Source of the DNA: Arcticibacter eurypsychrophilus
Lineage (GTDB): Bacteria; Bacteroidota; Bacteroidia; Sphingobacteriales; Sphingobacteriaceae
Assembly (NCBI RefSeq): GCF_001730525.1
Contig: NZ_MDFN01000001.1
Coordinates: forward strand, 124,001-188,000
Reading direction: 5' to 3'
Length of the DNA stretch: 64,000 nucleotides
Below the pieces are notes generated by a model. The model was not told the DNA's origin, made no database searches, and worked only from the letters and a program-made list of their open reading frames with translations. Each line of letters starts with the position of its first letter. Position 1 is the stretch's first letter. Positions 16,972-24,434 of the stretch are shown here, one piece after another. The position numbers and the translations under genes are program-made.

Positions 16972-18573
16972 CTATTTCAGGTTAACTAAACGAATTAATT
17001 CAAGAACAGAGGCATTCATTTTATCAAAAGCCAGTGAAGGCATGATACCAAGTACTAAAGCAAATGCAGTGAGAATACATAAAGCCGTGACTTCTCTTGC
17101 GTTTACATCCGTCAGTTGGATCTTCCATTTTTCTCCACCAAAGAGTCTTGTTTCACCGAAGAACATGCGTTGTAGGGTCCATAAAAAGTAGCAGGCACTT
17201 AGCAAGATCCCTAAAGTACCACATACAGCCATCCACCGGGGTAATAATCCATTTATGCTTTCTGAATTAAAAGCACCAATCAGACTGAAAGCTTCTGCTA
17301 TGAAGGCCGAAAAACCAGGCAGACCCAATGAAGCAAAGAAAGCGATCATGATAAAAGCACTAAACTTTGGCATAATCAATGCCAATCCTCTAAAGTGAGG
17401 AATCTCCCTGTCATGTACCCTGGTATATATTATGCCTACCAGGAAAAACAACATGGAGGAGAGGAAACCGTGACTAATCATCTGCATCATTGCTCCGCTA
17501 ATCCCCTCTGGAGTGATGGAGGCAATTCCTAGTAAAACAAATCCCATATGTGATATGGAAGAATAAGCAACAAGACGTTTTAAATCTGTTTGTGCCAATG
17601 CATTTAGTGCTCCATAAATAATAGACACTATCCCAATTAAACCAAGCCACCAGGCAGACTGAATTGCAGCCTCAGGGAAAATACTGACACACACCCTTAA
17701 GATTCCATATCCGCCTACTTTCAGCAATATACCTGCTAGTATAATAGAAACTGGTGTAGGGGCCTCAACGTGGGCATCAGGAAGCCAGGTGTGTAAGGGA
17801 ACAATGGGCACTTTTATGGCAAAAGCAATAAAAAGAACGATGAAGCCTAATAATCGGGCGGAGACACCAAACAGTTCGTTATGGGCAAGTGCCGAGAATA
17901 TAGATCCTTCCACATAATTTTTTGCATCCATCATACTCAGCATATTAAAAGTATGATATCCTGTTGCAGGATCCGTTACGGAGAAATATAGACCTATGAT
18001 TACCAGCAACATGAAAACTGATCCAAATAGGGTATAGAGGAAGAACTTGATGGCAGCATATTCTCTTCGGACACCTCCCCAAATACCAATCAGGAAATAC
18101 AGAGGCATCAACATCAGTTCGTAAAAGATATAAAAGAGGAAAAAGTCAAGGGCCGAAAACACGCCTAATATAGCGGTGTCCAATAGTAAAAACAAGGCAA
18201 AATAGCCCTTTAGATTAATCTTGATTTCCCATGATGCTAGTAAAGCAACCAGCATCACCACGGATGTTAATAACATAAAGGGCATAGAAAGCCCATCCAG
18301 ACCCAGAAAATAATCTATCTGCAACTTGCCCATAGCACCCAGATTCAAACTAATCCAGGGAAGCCGTTCTACCAGCTGGTATTTATTCTGATCAGCAATA
18401 CCTGTAAACACTTCTCCATTGAAATGCAAATAGATGTAAGCACTGATGAGCACCTGAACAATTACTGCAGCCAAAGCAATATATTTGTACCCCTCCCTTA
18501 CAGATGATGGAAGTACAACAATGATCAGTCCGGCAAACAGTGGTAAAAATATTAATATCGATAGCAAACTCAT
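16972..18573 (-). CDS. nuoM: NADH-quinone oxidoreductase subunit M
   Basis: This 533-residue membrane protein carries the NuoM core: FYELMLMPLYFLIGIWG with the conserved glutamate, IKVPIVPLHTWLPDAHVEAPTP, and LKRLVAYSSISHMGFV. It forms a proton channel in the membrane arm of complex I. It overlaps nuoL by 4 nt and precedes nuoN by 3 nt, so translation is coupled along the operon. No residue looks out of place. Confidence 0.97.
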   Translation of the reverse strand: MSLLSILIFLPLFAGLIIVVLPSSVREGYKYIALAAVIVQVLISAYIYLHFNGEVFTGIADQNKYQLVERLPWISLNLGAMGKLQIDYFLGLDGLSMPFMLLTSVVMLVALLASWEIKINLKGYFALFLLLDTAILGVFSALDFFLFYIFYELMLMPLYFLIGIWGGVRREYAAIKFFLYTLFGSVFMLLVIIGLYFSVTDPATGYHTFNMLSMMDAKNYVEGSIFSALAHNELFGVSARLLGFIVLFIAFAIKVPIVPLHTWLPDAHVEAPTPVSIILAGILLKVGGYGILRVCVSIFPEAAIQSAWWLGLIGIVSIIYGALNALAQTDLKRLVAYSSISHMGFVLLGIASITPEGISGAMMQMISHGFLSSMLFFLVGIIYTRVHDREIPHFRGLALIMPKFSAFIMIAFFASLGLPGFSAFIAEAFSLIGAFNSESINGLLPRWMAVCGTLGILLSACYFLWTLQRMFFGETRLFGGEKWKIQLTDVNAREVTALCILTAFALVLGIMPSLAFDKMNASVLELIRLVNLK

Positions 18574-20624
18574 ATAGCTGCAGTGTAGTATTTATAAATG
18601 AAAAGTGTCAAAATAATCAGCAACATCGTAACCAGATATTGCTGCAAGCGCCCTGTCTGAAAATTCCGGATCAGTTTTCCTAATTTACCAGCCAAATAAC
18701 CGATAAGATTAACCAAACCATCAATTATATTCCGGTCAAACCAATCCGATATACGTGCAAATCCCCGTCCAATAGCCCCAAACAAGTTGACGATACCATC
18801 CACTATGACCAGATCGAACCAATAAAGAAACCTGGAAAAGCCCAGCACACCAGCAACAAATACGGTATTATATGCTTTATCAAAGAACCATTGATGCTGT
18901 GAGAATTTGAACAGTCCAGTTTTGCTAAAATCAGGAGCAGGTTTATTACTCCCATACCATGAAAAGCAGAGGTAGATTAAAAAGACAGAGATTAGATTAA
19001 CGGCAGCTGGAACAACGGTATGAAAAGCATTAATGCGGGTCATACTATCCGCTTGAGGAAAACCCTGAATGACCCAGGCATCCTCAAACAAAAGCGGGTT
19101 CAGGGAAAACACAGGGAATAAACAAAACAGACTTAATACCACCAATACATATTTCATGGCTGGTGCTGCTTCATGTACATGATGTAAACCTACTGTATCC
19201 TTTAGACGAAATTCACCAAAAAATACTTTGAAGATTAAACGGGAGATATAAAAAGCCGTCAGCCAGGAGGTAATCATTGCCGAGTAAGGTACCAGACGAT
19301 ACCAGCCACCTTTACCTTCTGCCCATTCGAAGGATTCAATTAATATAGCATCCTTGGAAAGATAACCAGATGTGAGCGGAATAGCAATCAGGGCTAATGA
19401 ACCAATAGCCATCGTAATGAAGGTAACCGGCATATATTTTCTCAATCCACCCATATTGCGAATATCCTGAGGGTCGTATTCGAGACCTGTCTTTTCTTTT
19501 AAATGAACCATTTCGTGAATAATGGCACCTGCTCCTAGAAACAGCAGACACTTAAAGAAGGCGTGTGTACCCAGATGGAAGAGCGATGAAGCTGATGCCC
19601 CCACTCCCATAGCCAAGATCATAAAGCCCAATTGAGAGATGGTGGAGAAGGCTAAGATTCGTTTAATATCATTCTGTGTCAAGGCAATCGTTCCAGCCAT
19701 AAAGGCGGTAAAGGCTCCAGTGGCAGCAATTAAAACTAACACGGTATCATTGAACAACGGATATATACGGGCAAGCAGGAAGACTCCCGCGGCAACCATT
19801 GTAGCAGCATGGATTAGTGAGGATACCGATGTTGGTCCTTCCATAGCATCCGGCAGCCAGGTATGAAGTGGAAATTGTGCCGACTTAGCAACAGCTCCCA
19901 GAAAAAAGGCAAGACCTGCAAATGTTAACCATCCGGCAGGCATGTGGTGCATTCCACTAATCCATATTCCCTCAGATACTATAGCATGGCTCACTAATCC
20001 CTTTTCACCAAACAGAGATATAATATCCAGTGTTTGAAACTGAGAAAACATGATCATGATACCGGTTAAAAAACCAATATCACCCAACCTGTTCATGATA
20101 AAGGCCTTTTTATTTGCCTGAACAGCAACATTACGGGTAAACCAAAAACCAATTAAGAGGTAGGATGAGAACCCGACCAACTCCCAGCACATATAAATCA
20201 GCAGGAGGTTATCAGCAATAACCAGCCCCAGCATAGAGAAACAAAACAATCCAAGATAGGCCCAATACCTATGCAGATAGGGATCGCCCTGCATATATTT
20301 AGTAGAGTAGATATGTACAAGGAGGGCTATCCCCGAAACCAGAGGGAGCATGAGAACAGACAAATTATTTAACAGGATGCCTACATCGAGACTCCAGCTG
20401 CCAATAGTGAACCAATTCGTTTGCACATGAATAAATGGCTCATTCCACATAGCAATAAAAACCAACAGGGAACAAAGCAGACTAATTGCAATGCTGGCAA
20501 TAGCAAAGAAGCCACTTCTGGTAAATCTACCCGGAATAAAAACGTTTATAAAGAAAGTTAATAACGGCATGATAACCGCTAAAAGGGATAGAAAAACGAT
20601 ATGTTGCGTTATAAGTATACTCAA
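18570..20624 (-). CDS. nuoL: NADH-quinone oxidoreductase subunit L
   Basis: This 684-residue protein is the largest antiporter-like subunit of complex I. It has the motifs CWELVGFSSYLLIGFW, KSAQFPLHTWLPDAMEGPT and IKRILAFSTISQLGFM. The length includes the C-terminal extension that forms the long lateral helix and final transmembrane segment (ending LLIILTLFIYKYY). It lies 2 nt after nuoK and overlaps nuoM by 4 nt. It sits at the distal end of the membrane arm and pumps protons. Confidence 0.97.
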   Translation of the reverse strand: MSILITQHIVFLSLLAVIMPLLTFFINVFIPGRFTRSGFFAIASIAISLLCSLLVFIAMWNEPFIHVQTNWFTIGSWSLDVGILLNNLSVLMLPLVSGIALLVHIYSTKYMQGDPYLHRYWAYLGLFCFSMLGLVIADNLLLIYMCWELVGFSSYLLIGFWFTRNVAVQANKKAFIMNRLGDIGFLTGIMIMFSQFQTLDIISLFGEKGLVSHAIVSEGIWISGMHHMPAGWLTFAGLAFFLGAVAKSAQFPLHTWLPDAMEGPTSVSSLIHAATMVAAGVFLLARIYPLFNDTVLVLIAATGAFTAFMAGTIALTQNDIKRILAFSTISQLGFMILAMGVGASASSLFHLGTHAFFKCLLFLGAGAIIHEMVHLKEKTGLEYDPQDIRNMGGLRKYMPVTFITMAIGSLALIAIPLTSGYLSKDAILIESFEWAEGKGGWYRLVPYSAMITSWLTAFYISRLIFKVFFGEFRLKDTVGLHHVHEAAPAMKYVLVVLSLFCLFPVFSLNPLLFEDAWVIQGFPQADSMTRINAFHTVVPAAVNLISVFLIYLCFSWYGSNKPAPDFSKTGLFKFSQHQWFFDKAYNTVFVAGVLGFSRFLYWFDLVIVDGIVNLFGAIGRGFARISDWFDRNIIDGLVNLIGYLAGKLGKLIRNFQTGRLQQYLVTMLLIILTLFIYKYYTAAI

Positions 20625-20626
20625 AA

Positions 20627-20932
20627 TTAATCTCTCAGCTGGTCAATGACGGTTGGGTCAATATTTTTATAAAAGGTATATACATTCAGTATAATAGCAA
20701 GTGAAACGGCAACTGCCGCTGCTGCCAGAACTATTGCAAACAAGGCAAACAACTGTCCGCCCATATGTAATTTATCATATTTACCGAAGGCCACAAAGTT
20801 TAAAATAGCAGCATTCAGCATAAACTCGATGCCAATTAGCATCATGATGGCATTGCGTTTTGAAAGAACAGCATAAAGCCCGATACAAAAAAGAGCGGCA
20901 CTGATCAACATGAAATGTGCTAATGGTATCAT
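20627..20932 (-). CDS. nuoK: NADH-quinone oxidoreductase subunit K
   Basis: This 101-residue protein has three membrane helices and the NuoK pattern IGLYAVLSKRNAIMMLIGIEFMLNAAILNFVAF, including the conserved glutamate (in IGIEFM) needed for proton transfer. A second glycine/alanine-rich helix follows (FALFAIVLAAAAVAVSLAI). It overlaps nuoJ by 4 nt and is 2 nt ahead of nuoL. Size and motifs are typical. Confidence 0.97.
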   Translation of the reverse strand: MIPLAHFMLISAALFCIGLYAVLSKRNAIMMLIGIEFMLNAAILNFVAFGKYDKLHMGGQLFALFAIVLAAAAVAVSLAIILNVYTFYKNIDPTVIDQLRD

Positions 20933-21468
20933 ATTTTCTTCTCCCTCCTGGCTAAATGAGATGCCCCAATTAAAGCCATCATCAACAATACTGAAATAAT
21001 TTCAAATGGAATGAGGTACCTGGTCATCAGGTTAACCCCTATATAATGAATCGTATTGTCGTTAACCTGTATTATATTTTCTGAATTTTTCACCCATGAC
21101 AACTGATCTGGATTGGCTTGATAGACTGTAATGAATAAAATTAAGAAGAAAAGTAAGGAAATAAAGAGCCCTGGGATATAATGCAGTCCAAGCAAACTAC
21201 TCTTTTTTTCTTCTGATTTGTTTAAAATAGTTTTGCTGGAAAGTAAAAATGCGAAGATCATCAAAACAAGCATCCCTCCTACATATACAATAAGTTGTGT
21301 TACCGCAATAAAGTCTGCAAGTGCAAATACAAAAAGTCCTGCCATTGAAAATAAGGTAACAAAGAAAAGAAAGATGGAACGAACCATATTCTTCATAAAC
21401 ACGACAAAAAAAGCAGAAATCAGTACTGAAGCTGCAAAGAAGTAAAATACAATTTGTTCTATGTTCAT
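20929..21468 (-). CDS. nuoJ: NADH-quinone oxidoreductase subunit J
   Basis: This 179-residue protein has five membrane segments and the NuoJ core FVTLFSMAGLFVFALADFIAVTQLIVYVGGMLVLMIF, whose tyrosine and glycine-rich helix includes the pi-bulge of the family. The charged loop at about 85-95 (SEEKKSSLL) is on the variable side. It overlaps nuoI and nuoK by 4 nt each. It links the quinone site to the proton-pumping subunits. Confidence 0.95.
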   Translation of the reverse strand: MNIEQIVFYFFAASVLISAFFVVFMKNMVRSIFLFFVTLFSMAGLFVFALADFIAVTQLIVYVGGMLVLMIFAFLLSSKTILNKSEEKKSSLLGLHYIPGLFISLLFFLILFITVYQANPDQLSWVKNSENIIQVNDNTIHYIGVNLMTRYLIPFEIISVLLMMALIGASHLARREKKI

Positions 21469-22064
21469 ATTTTTCCCTTTTCTTGCGCGGCCTTTAATAA
21501 TGCAGCATCCTTGATAGCTTGTTTTTCTGCCTGCTGCACAGCCAACTCCTCTCTTCTTAGTTTCGCTTCTTCCGGCGACATGTCCGAAAATTTATAGGTT
21601 AGCTCTGCCACATTCGTAACGCTTCTATCATACGTATCTGTCATCGTGATACATTCCGTTGGACAAACAGCTGTACAAAGTCCACAATAAAGACATTTAG
21701 CCATATCAATATCAAACTTAGGCGCATACAGTCTTTTCGTTGTTCCATCAGAAGTCACGCCAATAGGTCCAGTACCCTTAATACTTTCAATTTCTATACA
21801 GTCAACCGGACAAATCTTAGCACATAAATCACATACAATACAATCATCAATAACCACATCCAACTGATACCTCCCTAATTCAGGAACAGGCATTTTTTCA
21901 TGTGGATACTGAACCGTAACAATACCTTCTTTTTGATCAAAATAGTTATCCGATTGAATGTTGATACTTTTCCTCCGCTTATTTACAGACAAAAAATGCT
22001 TCAAGGTAAGAGCCAGACCCTTCCATGAAGTTACAAAAGCATTTATCGTTTTTTTTATAATCAC
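21465..22064 (-). CDS. nuoI: NADH-quinone oxidoreductase subunit I (2 x 4Fe-4S)
   Basis: This 199-residue protein has two ferredoxin-type clusters: CIVCDLCAKICPVDC near 75-89 and CLYCGLCTAVCPTEC near 123-137, each with the CxxCxxCxxxC spacing. They carry electrons toward the quinone. The N-terminal region includes an amphipathic helix (FVTSWKGLALTLKHFLS) that lies on the membrane, as in other NuoI. The C-terminal tail is a charged helix rich in Ala, Glu and Lys. It follows nuoH by 17 nt and overlaps nuoJ by 4 nt. Confidence 0.96.
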   Translation of the reverse strand: MIIKKTINAFVTSWKGLALTLKHFLSVNKRRKSINIQSDNYFDQKEGIVTVQYPHEKMPVPELGRYQLDVVIDDCIVCDLCAKICPVDCIEIESIKGTGPIGVTSDGTTKRLYAPKFDIDMAKCLYCGLCTAVCPTECITMTDTYDRSVTNVAELTYKFSDMSPEEAKLRREELAVQQAEKQAIKDAALLKAAQEKGKI

Positions 22065-22081
22065 TATTATTAAATCTTAAT

Positions 22082-23152
22082 TTACATGATGAGCAAACGC
22101 CAAACTCCAGAGCACAACATACATATAAAAGCCAGAGGCGTTAAAATCTTCCAGCATAAATCCATGAGATGATCAATCCTGACACGAGGCAATGTCCATC
22201 TGATCCACATCTGAACCCCTACAACAAGTAAAACCTTACTGAGCGTCCAGAAGATTCCCCATGCAATACCAGAAGTCCAGTCAGCCAACTTCAAAGCTCC
22301 TACGTTGGGTAGCGGAGTGTTCCATCCACCTAAAAACAAAATAACACCCACCATGCCCACAAGGAACATCATCGAATATTCACCCAAAAAAATAAAGCCA
22401 AACCGAAGTCCGGTGTATTCGGTATGAAAACCAGCAACAAGTTCTGATTCTGCCTCTGGAATATCAAAAGGAGCACGGTTACATTCCGCTAAAGAAGCTA
22501 TAAAATAAATCACGTAGGCGATAATCAAATGAGGCGCCTGAAAGATATGCCATGAAAATATCCCGCCAACATGACTGACATCCCAAAACCCAAAGAACCA
22601 AATTGTTTCAGGTGTACCTATACCCTGTCGTAGTGCAATGGCATTCAAATCCAAAGTTTGAGCGATCATAACAGCCGAAACAATAGCAATCCCCGAAGGA
22701 ATCTCATAAGAAATCACTTGCGCCACTGATCTTAAGGCACCCAATAATGAATATTTATTATTAGAACCCCATCCCGCCATTAAAATACCAATGGATTCAA
22801 TAGAAATGATTGCAAAAATGTAGACCACTCCTATGTTCAAAGAAATAGGAATGACACCTGCAGCCCAAGGGAGCCCTGCAAACCCCATATACACCGATAT
22901 AAAGATGATAATGGGAGCCATTGAAAAGAGAATTCTATCTGCTGCTGATGGAATAATAAACTCCTTTTGGAGCAACTTCAGAATGTCTGCAAAAGTCTGA
23001 AGACTTCCATATTTACCATTTTCTGTAGGGCCTAATCTATCCTGTATGAAACCTGCTAACTTACGTTCTGCATAAACAGCGAACAACGCAAATAAAGCGA
23101 CGAAAGAAAATAGCAGTATAGCTAATAGAATAGATATTATATAGAAATTCAA
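22082..23152 (-). CDS. nuoH: NADH-quinone oxidoreductase subunit H
   Basis: This 356-residue membrane protein matches NuoH. It has RKLAGFIQDRLGPTENGKYGSLQTFADILKLL, the loop APFDIPEAESELVAGFHTEYTG with the conserved acidic cluster, and LRVRIDHL-like RVRIDHLMDLCWK at the end. It forms the quinone channel at the base of the membrane arm. In this window it is the first nuo gene: no nuoA-G is found upstream, where ompH ends with a terminator. Its own promoter at 23172-23179 drives the seven-gene operon. Confidence 0.96.
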   Translation of the reverse strand: MNFYIISILLAILLFSFVALFALFAVYAERKLAGFIQDRLGPTENGKYGSLQTFADILKLLQKEFIIPSAADRILFSMAPIIIFISVYMGFAGLPWAAGVIPISLNIGVVYIFAIISIESIGILMAGWGSNNKYSLLGALRSVAQVISYEIPSGIAIVSAVMIAQTLDLNAIALRQGIGTPETIWFFGFWDVSHVGGIFSWHIFQAPHLIIAYVIYFIASLAECNRAPFDIPEAESELVAGFHTEYTGLRFGFIFLGEYSMMFLVGMVGVILFLGGWNTPLPNVGALKLADWTSGIAWGIFWTLSKVLLVVGVQMWIRWTLPRVRIDHLMDLCWKILTPLAFICMLCSGVWRLLIM

Positions 23153-23171
23153 TTTTTTATATGACTAGATG

Positions 23172-23179
23172 CAAACTTA
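23172..23179 (-). promoter_or_regulatory. -7 element of the nuoH-N operon
   Basis: The minus strand reads TAAGTTTG 20 nt before the nuoH ATG, with a predicted leader of about 16 nt. A clear TTTG at -33 is missing. It supports independent transcription of nuoH-N. Confidence 0.55.
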
Positions 23180-23246
23180 AAAAATACAACGGACAATCTG
23201 CCTATTTTCTAACAGGAATAACCATGTTGAAAGTCATAAAAACAAA

Positions 23247-23275
23247 AAGGGTGAAGTTCGACGAACTTCACCCTT
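23247..23275 (-). terminator. Rho-independent terminator of the bamA-ompH operon
   Basis: A long G+C-rich stem (AAGGGTGAAGTTCG and its complement, 23247-23260 with 23262-23275) is followed on the minus strand by a T-rich tract (TTTTTGTTTTT). It lies 20 nt after the last ompH stop. Confidence 0.85.
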
Positions 23276-23295
23276 AAAATAAGTTTAAAAATTAA

Positions 23296-23856
23296 TTACT
23301 TTTTAGGAGTCGCTGCTGTTGTTGCAGTAATGCCTAATTTAGTCTTCACTAAAGCAATGATATCATCACCACCATCAAAATAAACAACGCCTGGTTGAGA
23401 TACATCAAATACATAAGCATATCCTTTTTCTTTAGATACTGCCTTTACAGCTGTTTCTGCTTTAAGATAAATAGGCTGATATAACTCAGCTTGTTTAGCA
23501 CTTAATTCTTGCTGTGCCTTTTGTTGAGTTTCTTCCATGCGTTTTGTGAAATCCTGAATTTCAGCACCCATAGTTTCTAACTCTTTTCCTACTGTCAGCT
23601 TATTTGCTTCACTAATAGTTTTGTTCTTTTCCTGATAAGTGGCAATCTTCTTTTCGCGCTCAGTATTCATCAATTCAAGAGCTGTTTGCTTTTGTTTCTG
23701 AAAAGTCTGAAAGGTAGCATCTGCTACTTTAACTTCCGGCATTAATTGTAAAAGTTCTGCTGAGTTGATATGTGCGAACTTCTGTTGTGCATTAACTGTA
23801 CTTCCCGCTAAGAATAAACCTACCGCTACTACTGCTACTTTAACTACTTTTTTCAT
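23296..23856 (-). CDS. OmpH/Skp-family periplasmic chaperone (first copy)
   Basis: This 186-residue protein has a signal peptide ending VNAQ (about residue 24) and then the OmpH/Skp plan. A short strand (KFAHINSAELLQLMPEV) is followed by a long charged coiled-coil arm of about 90 residues, and returning strands (YAYVFDVSQPGVVYFDG). Skp trimers grip unfolded outer-membrane proteins in the periplasm and pass them to BamA. It lies at the end of the bamA-ompH-ompH operon with a strong terminator. It is about as long as its neighbour but diverged, so it is an old duplication. Confidence 0.92.
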   Translation of the reverse strand: MKKVVKVAVVAVGLFLAGSTVNAQQKFAHINSAELLQLMPEVKVADATFQTFQKQKQTALELMNTEREKKIATYQEKNKTISEANKLTVGKELETMGAEIQDFTKRMEETQQKAQQELSAKQAELYQPIYLKAETAVKAVSKEKGYAYVFDVSQPGVVYFDGGDDIIALVKTKLGITATTAATPKK

Positions 23857-23891
23857 TCTGCTATTATAAAATTTACTTGGTTATTATTAAA

Positions 23892-24428
23892 TTATTGTTC
23901 TAATGTTCCAGGTTTGTAACCAAGACGCGTAATGACCTCATTACTTTTATCTAAACGTGAACTTGTGTATAAGAGTATAACATCACTGTTTTTATCTAAA
24001 ATCAAATCAAGCTGATTACTCTCTGCTACGGCTTGAATAGCCTTTGCAACCCTTTCCTGGATAGGTTTAATTAACTTAATTCTTTGTTGATAAAGTTCAC
24101 CTTCGAAACCAAACTTCAAGCGCTGAAACTCTTTGGCGGCCTTTTCTTTCTCTACAATCTCATTCTCGCGACTTCTGCGTAACTCCGGAGTTAGTAATAC
24201 CATATCTTTCTGGTATGCCTTGTATAATTGCTCCACCTCAACTAAACGGACATCAACCTGTTTCTGCCATTGTTGAGATAGCGCATCAAGTTGTTTCTGT
24301 GATGATAAATATTCTGGAATATTACTTAAGATATATTCACTATCTACATAAGCAAATCGCTGTGCAAATGCTGACATTCCTGAAACACATACAAATACAA
24401 AAATAAACAACAATCGTTTCATATACAA
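23892..24428 (-). CDS. OmpH/Skp-family periplasmic chaperone (second copy)
   Basis: This 178-residue protein has a signal peptide ending AFAQ (about residue 22), then RFAYVDSEYILSNIPEY and a coiled coil rich in Gln, Glu and Lys. The terminal strand segment is QLDLILDKNSDVILLYTSSRLD. It starts 6 nt after bamA's stop, so it is co-transcribed with it. It is a chaperone for outer-membrane proteins. The two copies share the plan but little sequence, so they may serve different clients. Confidence 0.92.
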   Translation of the reverse strand: MYMKRLLFIFVFVCVSGMSAFAQRFAYVDSEYILSNIPEYLSSQKQLDALSQQWQKQVDVRLVEVEQLYKAYQKDMVLLTPELRRSRENEIVEKEKAAKEFQRLKFGFEGELYQQRIKLIKPIQERVAKAIQAVAESNQLDLILDKNSDVILLYTSSRLDKSNEVITRLGYKPGTLEQ

Positions 24429-24434
24429 AGATAA

